From positions 3,160,501-3,224,500 of the forward strand of contig NZ_CP061177.1 of assembly GCF_017355405.1 (NCBI RefSeq): a stretch of DNA of 64,000 bases. Reading direction: 5' to 3'. The position numbers were made by a program, and so were the translations under genes. The notes beneath the pieces were generated by a model, which made no database searches, had not been told where the DNA came from, and worked only from the letters and a program-made list of their open reading frames with translations. Each line of letters starts with the position of its first letter. Position 1 is the first letter of the stretch. Source of the DNA: Roseomonas haemaphysalidis. Its GTDB lineage: Bacteria > Pseudomonadota > Alphaproteobacteria > Acetobacterales > Acetobacteraceae. Positions 53,996 through 62,791 of this stretch are shown in pieces.

Positions 53996-54361
53996 TCAGC
54001 CCGCGGCGGCGGCCCGGAACAGGTGGTCCACGGCGGCGTCACTCAGGCCGATCTGATCGGCTAAGGCTTCGATCATCGGGTGATGGCGCTCGAAGATGGA
54101 GGCGTGGTTGTAGGCCAAGCGAAGCTCCACCGCACCGGCAGCAATCAGCGTCTCCACCTCATCCAGCATGCCGGCCCCCAGTAGACCCTGGCGAAGCTGA
54201 AGCGGCGTCAGATCCGGCACGGGCAGTTCTGGTGGCTCGTATGGGCCGATCTCCGTGCCGTCCAGCAGCGGGTTATCCGGCTTCAAAGCCAGCCGCAGAC
54301 CATCATCCTGGATCAGCAGCACGTCCGTTCGATCGGCATTGGCATACCGGGCGGTCGGCAT
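53996..54361 (-). CDS. Phage protein with terminal helical domain, tail-fibre region
   Basis: 121 aa. The C-terminal half (LRQGLLGAGMLDEVETLIAA and SIFERHHPMIEALADQIG, then DAAVDHLFRAAA) is a helical pattern seen in small proteins encoded next to tail-fibre genes in many siphoviruses. The N-terminal part has PDNPLLDGTEIGPYEPPELP. It starts immediately after the stop of the gene at 54363. It is a tail-fibre accessory by context. Confidence 0.6.
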   Translation of the reverse strand: MPTARYANADRTDVLLIQDDGLRLALKPDNPLLDGTEIGPYEPPELPVPDLTPLQLRQGLLGAGMLDEVETLIAAGAVELRLAYNHASIFERHHPMIEALADQIGLSDAAVDHLFRAAAAG

Positions 54362-54362
54362 C

Positions 54363-55133
54363 TCAGCTCTCCTGGAAGCATTCGACGATCACGCGGTATT
54401 CATAGATAGCGATCGGCGTGACGCTCTGATCGATCTTCGCCACGAAGCGCAGAAACTGGCCGTTTGGCCCGGTGGGCAAGCCGTACTGCGCCTGCCCCGT
54501 CAGGGTCACATAGCGGGAGTTCGCGCTGTGAACGATGGCGCGGCCGAGATCGAGCGTCGCGGTGGTCGTCGTGTCGCCGGCATCGCGAAGAAGAGCCGTC
54601 AGGGACACCGTAGTCGCTGTGGCGGAGCCGCTTTCCAGGCGCGCCTGGACGGTGATCTTGAAGGCCTTGGTGTCCAGGGCGAGGCCCACCACCACGAAGG
54701 CGGTATCGCTCGTCGTGAGGTTGACCGAGCCGTTCCAGTCAGCGCCCATCAGCACGACGCGGCGGGGGATGGCCGCGCCGGGCAGCTTGCCATCGCTGTC
54801 GTAGTAAGGAAGGCGATCCGAGACCGCTACGCAGGTGATGCGCTTGGTCGAGCCGGCATCGAAGTTGACGGCTGATGTTCCGCCGCTGCTGTTGCGGATG
54901 GTCCGGTTGCGCGAGATGGTCTGAGGGCTGCCGGCGGTATAGACGCCCTCAAACACTTCCCAGGTGACACCATCCTCCGTCTCGCACAGCCATGTGTACC
55001 GGCGTCCAGACTGCGCGCCGGCCTGTGATGGCGTAAGATAGCCGGACGGGGCTGCGCCAATCGTCAGCGCGCCCGTTCCACCCGAGACCGTGGCAACCCG
55101 CACCCGATCGAGCAGATAAACTTGGTCCGCCAT
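54363..55133 (-). CDS. Phage tail-module protein
   Basis: 256 aa. The N-terminus contains VYLLDRVRVATVSGGTGALT and a tail-fibre-like segment GVYTAGSPQTISRNRTIRNS. Beta-rich strands follow. Its start overlaps the stop of the upstream gene (TAATG), showing translational coupling along the tail operon. Probably a distal tail or fibre component. Confidence 0.65.
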   Translation of the reverse strand: MADQVYLLDRVRVATVSGGTGALTIGAAPSGYLTPSQAGAQSGRRYTWLCETEDGVTWEVFEGVYTAGSPQTISRNRTIRNSSGGTSAVNFDAGSTKRITCVAVSDRLPYYDSDGKLPGAAIPRRVVLMGADWNGSVNLTTSDTAFVVVGLALDTKAFKITVQARLESGSATATTVSLTALLRDAGDTTTTATLDLGRAIVHSANSRYVTLTGQAQYGLPTGPNGQFLRFVAKIDQSVTPIAIYEYRVIVECFQES

Positions 55134-55879
55134 TAGCGGTCCTCCTGGATGGTCAGAGTGGCGGTGTGCATAAGGCCGCCCGCATTCCACGCCTGCCGGG
55201 GTTTGGCGGCCGGGATAGCGACCAGCTTGCCAATGACTGTGGTTCGAGTGACCCGTTCGCTCCGTGCGATCGCCAGAATTTGGCGCTCGGTGCCGGCCGC
55301 GAAGCCGATGTCGTCCAGCTGGTCCGCCTGATCCTGCGTCAGCCCAGGCAGCGTCACCTGCATGCGGCGGAGGGTCGCCATGGCGGCGGTATCGCTGGTT
55401 GTCGGATCGTATCCGCTTTCGGACAAGTTGCGGGGGCACCAGAGCCCACCGCCGACCCACAAGCGGCCGAACTGCAAGTAGGGCTGCGCGCTGGTCAGGC
55501 GCAGACGCAGATAGCGCGCCATTACCGCATCCTGCAGCACCCATCCCCAATAGCCAGCCGGCAACGCCAGGGGGCCAGAGAAATAGCCCGCCTCAGCCTG
55601 CCCCATGCCGAGCGCAGACAGCTGCACCTGGATAGCCGCCCCCGCCTCAGGCAGCAGGCCGTCCCGCGGCGCCTCCAGGACTACGGTGCGAACCTCTCGG
55701 AATGCACCGAGGTCCACAGACAGCGTCCGCACCCCGCCCACGCCTGCCCCTGTCCGCCAAAGCTCGCCTAGCACCGGCGTCAGCAGCGCCCGGACGCCAA
55801 GCCCTACCACCTCGCTATCCGTCTCGATCGACACACCGGGCATGTCGGCCCAGGAAAGAGGGGAGATCAAAGTTGGCAT
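55133..55879 (-). CDS. Phage tail-module protein
   Basis: 248 aa, beta-rich, beginning MPTLISPLSWADMPGVSIET and containing VMARYLRLRLTSAQPYLQFG, which resembles discoidin/galactose-binding-like strands. Its start is 1 bp after the stop of the tail gene upstream. It is likely a structural component at the tail tip. Confidence 0.65.
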   Translation of the reverse strand: MPTLISPLSWADMPGVSIETDSEVVGLGVRALLTPVLGELWRTGAGVGGVRTLSVDLGAFREVRTVVLEAPRDGLLPEAGAAIQVQLSALGMGQAEAGYFSGPLALPAGYWGWVLQDAVMARYLRLRLTSAQPYLQFGRLWVGGGLWCPRNLSESGYDPTTSDTAAMATLRRMQVTLPGLTQDQADQLDDIGFAAGTERQILAIARSERVTRTTVIGKLVAIPAAKPRQAWNAGGLMHTATLTIQEDR

Positions 55880-55880
55880 G

Positions 55881-57067
55881 TCATCCCCACAGGGTCAGGG
55901 TCTTGTCGTCACCCGCCTCATCAGCCGCCACCACGATCCAGTTCCGGTCAGCCAGCTTCGGATGATCGACTGCCACGATGTTGCCGAGGTCGACCAAGTT
56001 CCCCCATTTTCCAACGCGCACGCGCCAGCGCCGGCGGCGCACGCCGTGGAGGGCCAGAAGCTGCGTGGCGACCGCCGCAGCGTCGCCTTCACTGTCGAGA
56101 CCGGTGATCAGCGGGGCCGGATCGACAGCCGAGGGATAGGCCGCTGAGATGGCGGTATCGAAAGCCGTGGCCAGTTGGTAGGCGGCGCCAAAGTAGGCAA
56201 CCAGCCCCGGGTCGCTGGCCACCAGCCCGGCCAGGTCGGTTGCCGTCTGCGTGACCCCTAGAGCCCGATAGGCCACCCGCTGCCGCCAGCGCGGCGCCGT
56301 ACCCGCCATCTCTGAGGGCTCGGCTGTCAGCATCCATCGCTCGAAGGTCACCTGCGTAGCCACGGCATCAGGGGGCAGCAAGCGGCCGGCGGTGATGCGC
56401 CCGAGGCGATCCGAGCCCCACCAGCCAGCACCCGCCGTCACCACATCATTCAGCGCCTGCGTGACGGTCCCACCTGCCCAGAGGAACCCAGCCACACCCG
56501 GCACCAGGGCGCCGAAATTGGCCGAGTTGATCCGGTCATCACTCAGACCACCCGGGCCGCGCAGCAACGCCAGGGCAATGGCCGCGTGGCTGGTGTCTCC
56601 TGGCGACCGTGCGTCAACCGTCACCTGGCCGGCGGGAGGGCTGCCGAGCTTGATGAGCCCCTGCGTTAGGCAGGTCGCGAAACGCCCCGCCGGCACAGAG
56701 GCCGCCAGCAGCGCAGCCAGGGTCGGATAATCGCTGGTTCCGGCCAGTCCGATCCCACGGTCCCTGACCCCGCCCACCTCAGCCAGTGGCCCGCCGCCGA
56801 TCTGCCAGACCAGGGACGCCGCTAGCAACGGCTGTGGCGCAAGGTTGCGCTTCACACCGAGCATGAGGGGCCGCGCCTTGCCGGCCAGATTGGCATCGCC
56901 CTCAAGCCCGCCGGTCCCCGCATAGGTGCTGCACACCGGGACCCCCAAGTCAGCTGAAGCATCACGGAGCGAAAGGGTCAGTCGGGTGCTGCTGGACAGC
57001 GGGGCACTTGCCACTCGCAGTTCCGCAACCCGGCCAAACTCAGCATAGGCAGCCCGCAGAGGGCGGC
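55881..57067 (-). pseudogene. Phage tail protein truncated at its 5' end by the IS21 element
   Basis: A GTG at 57014 would give 377 aa, but the frame stays open without a stop to the IS end at 57067 (RPLRAAYAEFGRVAEL in frame), so the original gene was longer and its N-terminus is gone. What remains is beta-rich with a core ALNDVVTAGAGWWGSDRLGR and C-terminal NLVDLGNIVAVDHPKLADRN, similar to baseplate-hub or tail-tip proteins of siphoviruses. It may still yield a shorter product, but is unlikely to be functional. Confidence 0.7.
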
Positions 57068-57171
57068 TGTGGATCGGCGTGGAAGATTGACCCCTCTGGC
57101 GGGGTGATCGGCGTTCAAAACTGACCCCCCAAATTTGAGATGCTGCCCCTCCTCAGAGGGGGAGCGGGGGG

Positions 57172-58737
57172 ATGCTGACGGTGGACATGATGGCCCGGGT
57201 GCGTCGGGCGCATTTCGTGGACGGCAAGTCGATCAAGCAGATCACGCGCGAGCTGGGTCTGGCGCGCAACACGGTGCGGCGGGTGCTGCGCTCGGGCGAG
57301 ACAGCCTTCACCTACGAGCGTCAGGTGCAGCCGCGGCCCAAGCTCGGAGCCTGGACGCAGTTGCTGGAACAGCGGCTCAGCGCCAATGAGCGGCTGCCCA
57401 GTCGCGAGCGGCTCGATCTGATCCGCGTGTTTGAGGACCTGCAGCAGCAGGGGTTCACCGGTGGCTACGATACCGTGCGCCGCTACGCCCGGGCGCGACA
57501 GCGGCAGCGTGGCACGGCCACCTCAGACGCCTATATCCCGCTGAGCTTTGAGCCTGGCGAGGCGTACCAGTTCGACTGGTCGCAGGAGGTCGTGGTGCTG
57601 CATGGCGCCACGGTCGCGGTGCGGGTGGCGCAGATGCGGCTGTGTCACAGCCGGATGCTGTTCGTGCGTGCCTATCCGCGCGAAAGCCAGGAGATGGTGT
57701 TCGATGCGCATGACAAGGCGTTCGCGTTTTTCCGCGGCACCTGTCAGCGCGGCATCTATGACAACATGCGTACAGCCGTCGACGTCGTCGGGGTTGGGCG
57801 CGAGCGACAGTTCAATCGCCGGTTCCTGCAGATGTGCAGCCACTACCTGGTCGAGCCAACGGCCTGCACACCGGCCTCGGGCTGGGAGAAAGGTCAGGTG
57901 GAGAACCAGGTCGGCCTGGTGCGAAACCGGTTCTTTAAACCACGCCTGAAGTTCGCCTCGCTGCATGACATGAATGGCTGGCTACTCGAGCAATGCGTGC
58001 TTTACGCCCGCAGCCACCCGCATCCCGAGCGCCGCGACTGCCCGGTGTGGGAGATGTTCGAGCAGGAGCGTCCGGCCCTGGTGCCCTATGTCGGGACGTT
58101 CGACGGGTTCAACGCCCGCACCTCAGCTGTCTCCAAAACCTGCCTCGTGGCCTATGACAAGAACCGCTACTCGGTGATGGCGCAGGCGGTCGGGCGGCCG
58201 GTCGAGGTGCATGCCTATGCCGAGCGGATCCTGATCCGCCAGGACGGACAGGTGGTCGGCGAGCATCCGCGCTGCTTTGGCCGCGAGCAGATCGTCTACG
58301 ATCCCTGGCATTACGTGCCGGTGCTGGCGCGCAAGCCCGGTGCGCTGCGCAATGGTGCCCCGTTCAAGGGTTGGGTGCTGCCCGGCGCTCTGGGCCGTGT
58401 GCAGGGGCGGCTGCGTGGCAGCGCGGATGGCGACCGGCAGATGGTGGCCATCCTGCAGGCTGTATCCCTGGACGGTCTGCCCGCCGTGGAGGCCGCCTGC
58501 GCCGAGGCGCTCGCGGCAGGCCTGTGCAGCAGCGATGTGGTGTTGAACGCCCTGTCGCGCCAGCGTCCCGCAACCACCCCGCCGGACATCGCCACCCCCG
58601 ACGCATTGCGGCTGCGGCATGAGCCGATCGCCGACTGCGCCCGTTACGACACCCTCAGGAGCCAAAGTCATGGAACGACATCAGGTGCTGGAGCTGATGA
58701 GCGAGCTCAAGCTGGTGGGCATGAAAGCCGCCTATGA
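57172..58737 (+). CDS. istA: IS21-family transposase IstA
   Basis: 521 aa. The N-terminal helix-turn-helix domain ([20 protein letters not shown]) precedes the DDE core with Asp in YQFDWSQE, Asp in [10 protein letters not shown] and Glu in [16 protein letters not shown]. The C-terminal part is typical of IstA. It catalyses strand transfer. The gene overlaps istB by 68 bp. It appears intact. Confidence 0.94.
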   Translation: MLTVDMMARVRRAHFVDGKSIKQITRELGLARNTVRRVLRSGETAFTYERQVQPRPKLGAWTQLLEQRLSANERLPSRERLDLIRVFEDLQQQGFTGGYDTVRRYARARQRQRGTATSDAYIPLSFEPGEAYQFDWSQEVVVLHGATVAVRVAQMRLCHSRMLFVRAYPRESQEMVFDAHDKAFAFFRGTCQRGIYDNMRTAVDVVGVGRERQFNRRFLQMCSHYLVEPTACTPASGWEKGQVENQVGLVRNRFFKPRLKFASLHDMNGWLLEQCVLYARSHPHPERRDCPVWEMFEQERPALVPYVGTFDGFNARTSAVSKTCLVAYDKNRYSVMAQAVGRPVEVHAYAERILIRQDGQVVGEHPRCFGREQIVYDPWHYVPVLARKPGALRNGAPFKGWVLPGALGRVQGRLRGSADGDRQMVAILQAVSLDGLPAVEAACAEALAAGLCSSDVVLNALSRQRPATTPPDIATPDALRLRHEPIADCARYDTLRSQSHGTTSGAGADERAQAGGHESRL

Positions 58738-59398
58738 CGAGCTGCTCAGCACCGCGCTCAAGCGGCAGTATCCGGCGCAGCAGCTGGTCGGCACTCTGCT
58801 GGAAGCCGAGATTACCGAGAAGCAGGCGCGCTCGATCCGCTATCAGGTCGGCGTGGCCAAGCTGCCGCTGATCAAGGAGATCGCCGAGTTCGACTTCGCG
58901 GACACCCCGATCAACGAGGGGCTGGTGCGGGAGATGGCCACCGGTGCGTTCCTCGATGATCAGCGCAACGCGGTGCTGGTCGGCGGCACCGGCACGGGCA
59001 AGACGCATCTGGCCGTGGCCATCGCGCTGAGCTGCATCCGCCTGGGGCGGCGGGCGCGGTTCTACACCGTGATCGACCTGGTGAACCGCCTGGAAGCCGA
59101 GGCGCGCGCAGGCAAGACCGGCCGCCTGGCCGAGCAGCTGACCCGTCTCGACCTCGTGGTGCTGGACGAGCTCGGCTACCTGCCGTTCGCCCAGTCAGGC
59201 GGTCAACTGCTGTTTCATCTGATCAGCCGCCTGTACGAGCAGACCTCGATCCTGGTCACCACCAACCTGTTGTTCGCGGAATGGCCGACGGTGTTCAACG
59301 ACGCCAAGATGACCACCGCGCTGCTCGACCGCCTGACGCACCACTGCGACATCATCGAGACCGGCAACGCCAGCTGGCGGTTCAGAAACCGCAACTAG
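58670..59398 (+). CDS. istB: IS21-family AAA+ helper protein IstB
   Basis: 242 aa. Walker [16 protein letters not shown] and Walker [14 protein letters not shown] are intact, as is the C-terminal sensor region [20 protein letters not shown]. IstB is the ATPase that helps IstA with target choice. The start at 58670 (MERHQVLEL) excludes a leader that overlaps istA. Confidence 0.94.
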   Translation: MERHQVLELMSELKLVGMKAAYDELLSTALKRQYPAQQLVGTLLEAEITEKQARSIRYQVGVAKLPLIKEIAEFDFADTPINEGLVREMATGAFLDDQRNAVLVGGTGTGKTHLAVAIALSCIRLGRRARFYTVIDLVNRLEAEARAGKTGRLAEQLTRLDLVVLDELGYLPFAQSGGQLLFHLISRLYEQTSILVTTNLLFAEWPTVFNDAKMTTALLDRLTHHCDIIETGNASWRFRNRN

Positions 59399-59502
59399 CC
59401 CATCACCGCGCCCGCAACCGGGGTCATTTTTGCGCGCCGATCCAGGGTCAATTTTGCACGCCGATTGACACCCGGACCCAATCGGTGGTCTCGTGGGCGG
59501 GG

Positions 59503-59961
59503 TCAGCGGTGTGCGACATGCACAGTGCCTTGTGTGGATTGCTCAACACGGTGTGCGTGATCCTCTGCATAAGCTTGGGCATGCAGAGGACGCTGTTGAT
59601 CTTCAGATGTGACGGCCTTGATGGGGGAGCGTTGGCGCGCTCCCCCTTCGCCGTTGGAAGGCCAGTAATCAGCGGACAGGCCGCGGGGAACGCCCCGCTT
59701 ACCGAGCGGCACGGGAACCCCAGGCCGCAGGAGAGCGAACCGCCTCTTGATCGCATGCGCGGTGACACCGACCACGCGGCCGGCGGCAACAATGCCGCGC
59801 CCCTCGCCGAGAACACGCAGCAGAGCCGCGTCCATATCTGCCGACCAGATGACGGCGGTCGGGTAGGACTGCCCCGGCACGCAGTGAGCCATCATCGAAG
59901 CGCGATGCTTCGCCAGGGTCTCGGGCGGCAGTGGGCCATGAGGGCGCGGCGGGAAGGCCAT
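59503..59961 (-). CDS. Phage helix-turn-helix protein
   Basis: 152 aa. Residues ~35-75 (VIWSADMDAALLRVLGEGRG then IVAAGRVVGVTAHAIKRRFA) have a Myb/GcrA-like helix-turn-helix pattern; the C-terminal third is polar. Its start overlaps the stop of the Cro-like gene by 1 bp. It ends 33 bp before the IS end, so the IS may have removed later early genes rather than cutting this one. It is probably an early regulatory gene. Confidence 0.55.
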   Translation of the reverse strand: MAFPPRPHGPLPPETLAKHRASMMAHCVPGQSYPTAVIWSADMDAALLRVLGEGRGIVAAGRVVGVTAHAIKRRFALLRPGVPVPLGKRGVPRGLSADYWPSNGEGGARQRSPIKAVTSEDQQRPLHAQAYAEDHAHRVEQSTQGTVHVAHR

Positions 59962-60155
59962 CAGGCGTCCACCGGGACGCTGTCTATCTCCGCCATGATC
60001 CGCTCAACCAAGCGCATCTGCGGGCTGCGGCCCTCGCGCAGGTCGAAGACTAGGTTCGGGTCACGCGCGACCTTACGCCCAAAGGCGGTCGGGGTGATCC
60101 GAGCCTGCGAGAGATGGCGGTCTACCGCCTTAACAAGGTCCGCTTGGGTGAGCAT
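59961..60155 (-). CDS. Cro-like small DNA-binding protein
   Basis: 64 aa. It carries a helix-turn-helix pattern (ITPTAFGRKVARDPNLVFDL). It is divergent from the CI repressor, with three operators in the 85-bp gap, the classical position of Cro. Its stop overlaps the start of the gene at 59961. Confidence 0.65.
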   Translation of the reverse strand: MLTQADLVKAVDRHLSQARITPTAFGRKVARDPNLVFDLREGRSPQMRLVERIMAEIDSVPVDA

Positions 60156-60164
60156 GACCTTACG

Positions 60165-60241
60165 ATAGGACTATTCCTGCCGCAGTCAATAGGCAAATGC
60201 CTATTCGCATCCCATGCAAAGCTTCAGTAGGACTAATCCTA
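60165..60241. promoter_or_regulatory. Three CI/Cro operators in the divergent immunity region
   Basis: Three sites share a 14-bp pattern TAGGM-N4-KCCTA: TAGGA-CTAT-TCCTG (60166-60179), TAGGC-AAAT-GCCTA (60190-60203, with extended symmetry to 60188-60205) and TAGGA-CTAA-TCCTA (60228-60241). The last overlaps the start codon of the CI gene, which suggests autoregulation. Confidence 0.75.
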
Positions 60242-60990
60242 TGGATCGGGTACGCAAGCTTATCGACGAGAAGCTCGTGGAGCTGGACGTCGACCTATCG
60301 AGCCTCTCGCAGAAGATGGGGCGCAATCACGCCTATCTTCAGCAGTATATGAGGCGCGGCGTGCCCGTGGAGCTGAAGGAAAAGGACCGGGAACGGCTCG
60401 CTCCCCTGCTCGGCATCCACGCAGACGAGCTTAGACTGAGCCCGCGCGAGGCGGCCGAGAGCGCGCCCATGAAGTACCCCGCTAATGATACGAAGCCTCG
60501 GACGGTCCCATCCGATCCGTCCATCACCCCTGCCCTGAATGGCGTTCCCGAGATCGACGCCATCCTAGGCGCAGGATCTGCCGGAGATGGCGAGATGGAA
60601 GCATGGAGCCCTGACGGCATCAGCAGCATCTCGGCTGATGTGATCCGCGACACCTGGGGCATTCCAGACAGCTACCTCCTAGGCGAACTCCACACGACAC
60701 GTGAGCGGGCGCGGATCATCGAGGTCCGCGGCGACAGCATGGAGCCGACCCTGGAGCCGGGCGACCGCGTCATGGTGGACCTGGGCGACCGCCGCCCCTC
60801 CCCGCCTGGCCTGTTCGCCCTTTGGGATGGCATAGGCGTGGTGGTGAAGCGGCTGGAGCATATCCCGAACAGCGACCCGCCGAGGTTCAGGCTCATGTCG
60901 GATAACACAGCGCGGCACAACGAGTACGAGCGGGCAGAGGATGAGATCAACATCATAGGTCGGGTGATCTGGGTAGGGCGTCGGATCTGA
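60241..60990 (+). CDS. CI-type phage repressor with S24 peptidase domain
   Basis: 249 aa. An N-terminal helical DNA-binding domain (LSQKMGRNHAYLQQYMRRGV) is joined by a linker (ILGAGSAGDGEM; an Ala-Gly bond at 111-112 is a plausible self-cleavage site) to an S24/LexA-type domain with Ser166 in VRGDSMEPTLEPGDRV and Lys203 in VVVKRLE. It should keep the prophage silent and cleave itself on RecA activation. An in-frame ATG at 60214 is possible. No typical ribosome site precedes 60241, so it may be translated leaderless or from 60214. Confidence 0.9.
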   Translation: MDRVRKLIDEKLVELDVDLSSLSQKMGRNHAYLQQYMRRGVPVELKEKDRERLAPLLGIHADELRLSPREAAESAPMKYPANDTKPRTVPSDPSITPALNGVPEIDAILGAGSAGDGEMEAWSPDGISSISADVIRDTWGIPDSYLLGELHTTRERARIIEVRGDSMEPTLEPGDRVMVDLGDRRPSPPGLFALWDGIGVVVKRLEHIPNSDPPRFRLMSDNTARHNEYERAEDEINIIGRVIWVGRRI

Positions 60991-61029
60991 ACCAGCAGCA
61001 TCGGCCAATAATCGAATACCGAGGATTAA

Positions 61030-61326
61030 ATGTCAGACCCTCAAGAACCAGTGCCTGAAATTAAGAAAAATAGATCGTTTGAGGAGTTGGAGAGAGACTT
61101 CAATTTTCTTGTAGTTCAGGTAAATGGCCTAGCATTGCAGAATATGCGGTTAATAAACTTCTTAAATAAGAACTTCCTCGCCGTTCCAGAGGTAAATCTC
61201 TCCGAGAGCGCCGAGATTTTCTCTGACCTTCAGCTTATAGCCGATCGTGCTGCCAGGATCGGATTGACCGAGAAATCGGTGCGCGATTTCTGGCTCGCTC
61301 GAAAAGGTGGGGAGGACGAGTCTTGA
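61030..61326 (+). CDS. Small helical protein downstream of CI
   Basis: 98 aa, helical (FEELERDFNFLVVQVNGLAL, LNKNFLAVPEVNLSESAEIF), with no motif recognised. Base composition is low in GC compared with the flanks. It is separated from CI by 39 bp and overlaps the next gene by 4 bp. The arrangement suggests expression in the lysogen together with CI. Function unknown; superinfection exclusion is a guess from position only. Confidence 0.65.
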   Translation: MSDPQEPVPEIKKNRSFEELERDFNFLVVQVNGLALQNMRLINFLNKNFLAVPEVNLSESAEIFSDLQLIADRAARIGLTEKSVRDFWLARKGGEDES

Positions 61327-61655
61327 GTGCCCCTGATTATAACCCTCCCGATAATGTCATTGGGCGTGGACGTTTTGGGGGTGGAGGCTTCGGACCTGTT
61401 AATCCCTCAGGTGGTGGGCCCGAAGATCCTGGAATGGAAGCACGAATTGCCGTTCTAGAGCAGATTGCCAGAACAACATCGGAAAGCTTGACGGAGATCA
61501 AGACGGAGATCCGCGGTCTCAAAACAACGGTCGAGACTAAGCTTGAGGCTGCTCGCGAGCGGCATGATCGAGATTTCCGGATCACCTTTGGTGCCATTAT
61601 AGCTGTTGCTCTCGGTCTTGCCGGGTTGATGGCAAAAGGGTTTAGGTGGATTTAG
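61323..61655 (+). CDS. Coiled-coil protein with C-terminal membrane anchor (XhlA-like)
   Basis: 110 aa from a TTG start overlapping the preceding stop. A Gly-rich N-terminus (GRGRFGGGGFGPVNPSGGG) leads to a coiled coil (MEARIAVLEQIARTTSESLT, EIKTEIRGLKTTVETKLEAA) and a C-terminal membrane helix (FGAIIAVALGLAGLMA). The layout resembles phage XhlA-type proteins. It is cotranscribed with the gene upstream and ends before a terminator at 61678. Confidence 0.65.
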   Translation: MSAPDYNPPDNVIGRGRFGGGGFGPVNPSGGGPEDPGMEARIAVLEQIARTTSESLTEIKTEIRGLKTTVETKLEAARERHDRDFRITFGAIIAVALGLAGLMAKGFRWI

Positions 61656-61677
61656 CCGACCTCTAGCTTTGCATAAG

Positions 61678-61700
61678 GCCCGCCTAGCGCGGGCTTTTTT
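61678..61700 (+). terminator. Intrinsic terminator ending the CI transcript
   Basis: GCCCGC-CTAGC-GCGGGC followed by TTTTTT, 22 bp after the coiled-coil gene. It separates the lysogen-expressed unit from the early operon. Confidence 0.9.
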
Positions 61701-61711
61701 ATGTCGGCATG

Positions 61712-61763
61712 ATAGGCATTTTCCTATTGCATAGGAGTTTTCCTAGTCCTATTCCTATTCCTA
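61712..61763. promoter_or_regulatory. Second cluster of CI-type operators before the early operon
   Basis: Two close matches to the CI-region motif, ATAGG-CATTTT-CCTAT (61712-61727; spacer 6) and TAGGA-GTTT-TCCTA (61732-61745), are followed by the direct half-site repeats TCCTATTCCTATTCCTA (61747-61763). They lie 30-80 bp before the HNH gene, so the repressor probably shuts off that operon as well. Confidence 0.7.
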
Positions 61764-61791
61764 CGGCACAGCGCCGCAGGAGCCCCGCCCG

Positions 61792-62307
61792 ATGTCTAAG
61801 ACAGACATTCTCAGTGACCCAGCTCAGATGGTTGAGCTCAGGCGTCACATGCCCCGTTTCCTTGATCGGACCATGCCTGAGCCGAATAGCGGCTGCTGGC
61901 TATGGATGGGTCGCGCTGATTACAGCAACCCGCGCTATACGGCAGCGACCTTCGAAATTCGTCTGGTTCGCTTCGTCGCGCCCCGCGTGTCTGTGGCCAT
62001 GCATCGCGGGCCTATTCCTGTCGGTCTGTGTGTGCTGCACAAGTGCGACAATCCGCTCTGCGTGAACCCCGACCACCTGTTCGTCGGCACGCGCGCTGAA
62101 AACACCGCAGACATGTTTGCCAAAGGCCGGTCGCGCACCGCGCCGGTGCTTGGCGAACGCCACGGGCAAGCGAAGCTAAATCCAGCGGCCGTCAAGCACA
62201 TCCGCGCCTCCGCCCTGCCCGGTAACGCGCTGGCCAAACAGCTTGGCGTATCTCCAACCGCAGTCTGGTCGGTTCGCACGGGCCGCACCTGGAGCCACGT
62301 GTCATGA
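61792..62307 (+). CDS. HNH endonuclease with C-terminal DNA-binding helices
   Basis: 171 aa. The HNH motif is clear: VLHKCDNPLCVNPDHLFVGT, with two Cys for zinc, followed by RAENTADMFAKGRS, which is typical of phage and homing HNH proteins. The C-terminal ~45 residues (KLNPAAVKHIRASALPGNAL ... LGVSPTAVWSVRTGRTW) are a helix-turn-helix for target binding. It may assist packaging or recombination, or be a free-standing homing nuclease. It is the first gene of the repressed early operon. Confidence 0.9.
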   Translation: MSKTDILSDPAQMVELRRHMPRFLDRTMPEPNSGCWLWMGRADYSNPRYTAATFEIRLVRFVAPRVSVAMHRGPIPVGLCVLHKCDNPLCVNPDHLFVGTRAENTADMFAKGRSRTAPVLGERHGQAKLNPAAVKHIRASALPGNALAKQLGVSPTAVWSVRTGRTWSHVS

Positions 62308-62561
62308 ACATGTATCTCCCCGACAACATTTCCATCGAGCATGGCCCTGATCGCCCCCTGACGCGGGCTGAGCGGGCGCTGTTCGACGACTACGACGCGG
62401 CGAACAGCCGCAACATCACCCGCGACAGCCTGGAGGACGCGCACGCCGCGGTTCTCCGCGCCCTGGACGATGCCGTGCGCGATGGCGACGGCGTGGGGGC
62501 ACAGGCTGCGCTGGACGCCATGCGCGCTGCGGCGGCTCTGCTGGCGGGAGCGGTGGCATGA
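62304..62561 (+). CDS. Small hypothetical phage early protein
   Basis: 85 aa, acidic and helical (DSLEDAHAAVLRALDDAVRD, ALDAMRAAAALLAGA). The start overlaps the HNH stop (ATGA). No family was recognised. Confidence 0.7.
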   Translation: MNMYLPDNISIEHGPDRPLTRAERALFDDYDAANSRNITRDSLEDAHAAVLRALDDAVRDGDGVGAQAALDAMRAAAALLAGAVA

Positions 62562-62791
62562 GCGCTCTTACAGGCAAGGTGACGTTCACACGCTTTCGGC
62601 AAGTCCTGCTGGACGGTGTGAAGGTTGGTCAGATCACTGACCTTGGCTCCCATCGCCCCCTGCGCTGGCAACTGCGCTGGAACAGCAAAGCGGGTCGGCC
62701 CATGCCGACAACAGTTCATGCGTATCTGCATGATGCGCGCAACGCCGCTCAGTGGGAATTCAGTCCGTCGAACCCCGGAGCGGCGGCATGA
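62558..62791 (+). CDS. Small hypothetical phage early protein
   Basis: 77 aa with several basic and aromatic residues (VTFTRFRQVLLDGVKVGQIT, RPLRWQLRWNSKAGRPMPTT). It is linked by 4-bp overlaps to both neighbours. No family was recognised. Confidence 0.65.
   Translation: MSALTGKVTFTRFRQVLLDGVKVGQITDLGSHRPLRWQLRWNSKAGRPMPTTVHAYLHDARNAAQWEFSPSNPGAAA

Larger units (their letters stand above)
57068..59470 (+). mobile_element. IS21-family insertion sequence
   Basis: About 2.4 kb with two genes, istA and istB. The ends are imperfect inverted repeats: the left end starts TGTGGATCGGCGTGGAAGAT and the inverted right end starts TGTCAATCGGCGTGCAAAAT. Each end has a second, inner copy of the TGACCC/GATCGGCG repeat, as is usual for IS21. 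No target duplication is visible (left flank GGGCGGC, right flank CCCGGAC), which fits a rearrangement after insertion rather than a simple insertion. Confidence 0.88.

Noticed and set aside
57014-57014. GTG at 57014 as the natural start of the tail gene
   Set aside because: The frame is open without a stop up to the IS boundary and upstream residues look like coding sequence, so the start is probably an artefact of truncation.
59448-59816. Minus-strand frame crossing the right IS end
   Set aside because: It overlaps the helix-turn-helix gene in another frame and ends inside the IS; no motif.
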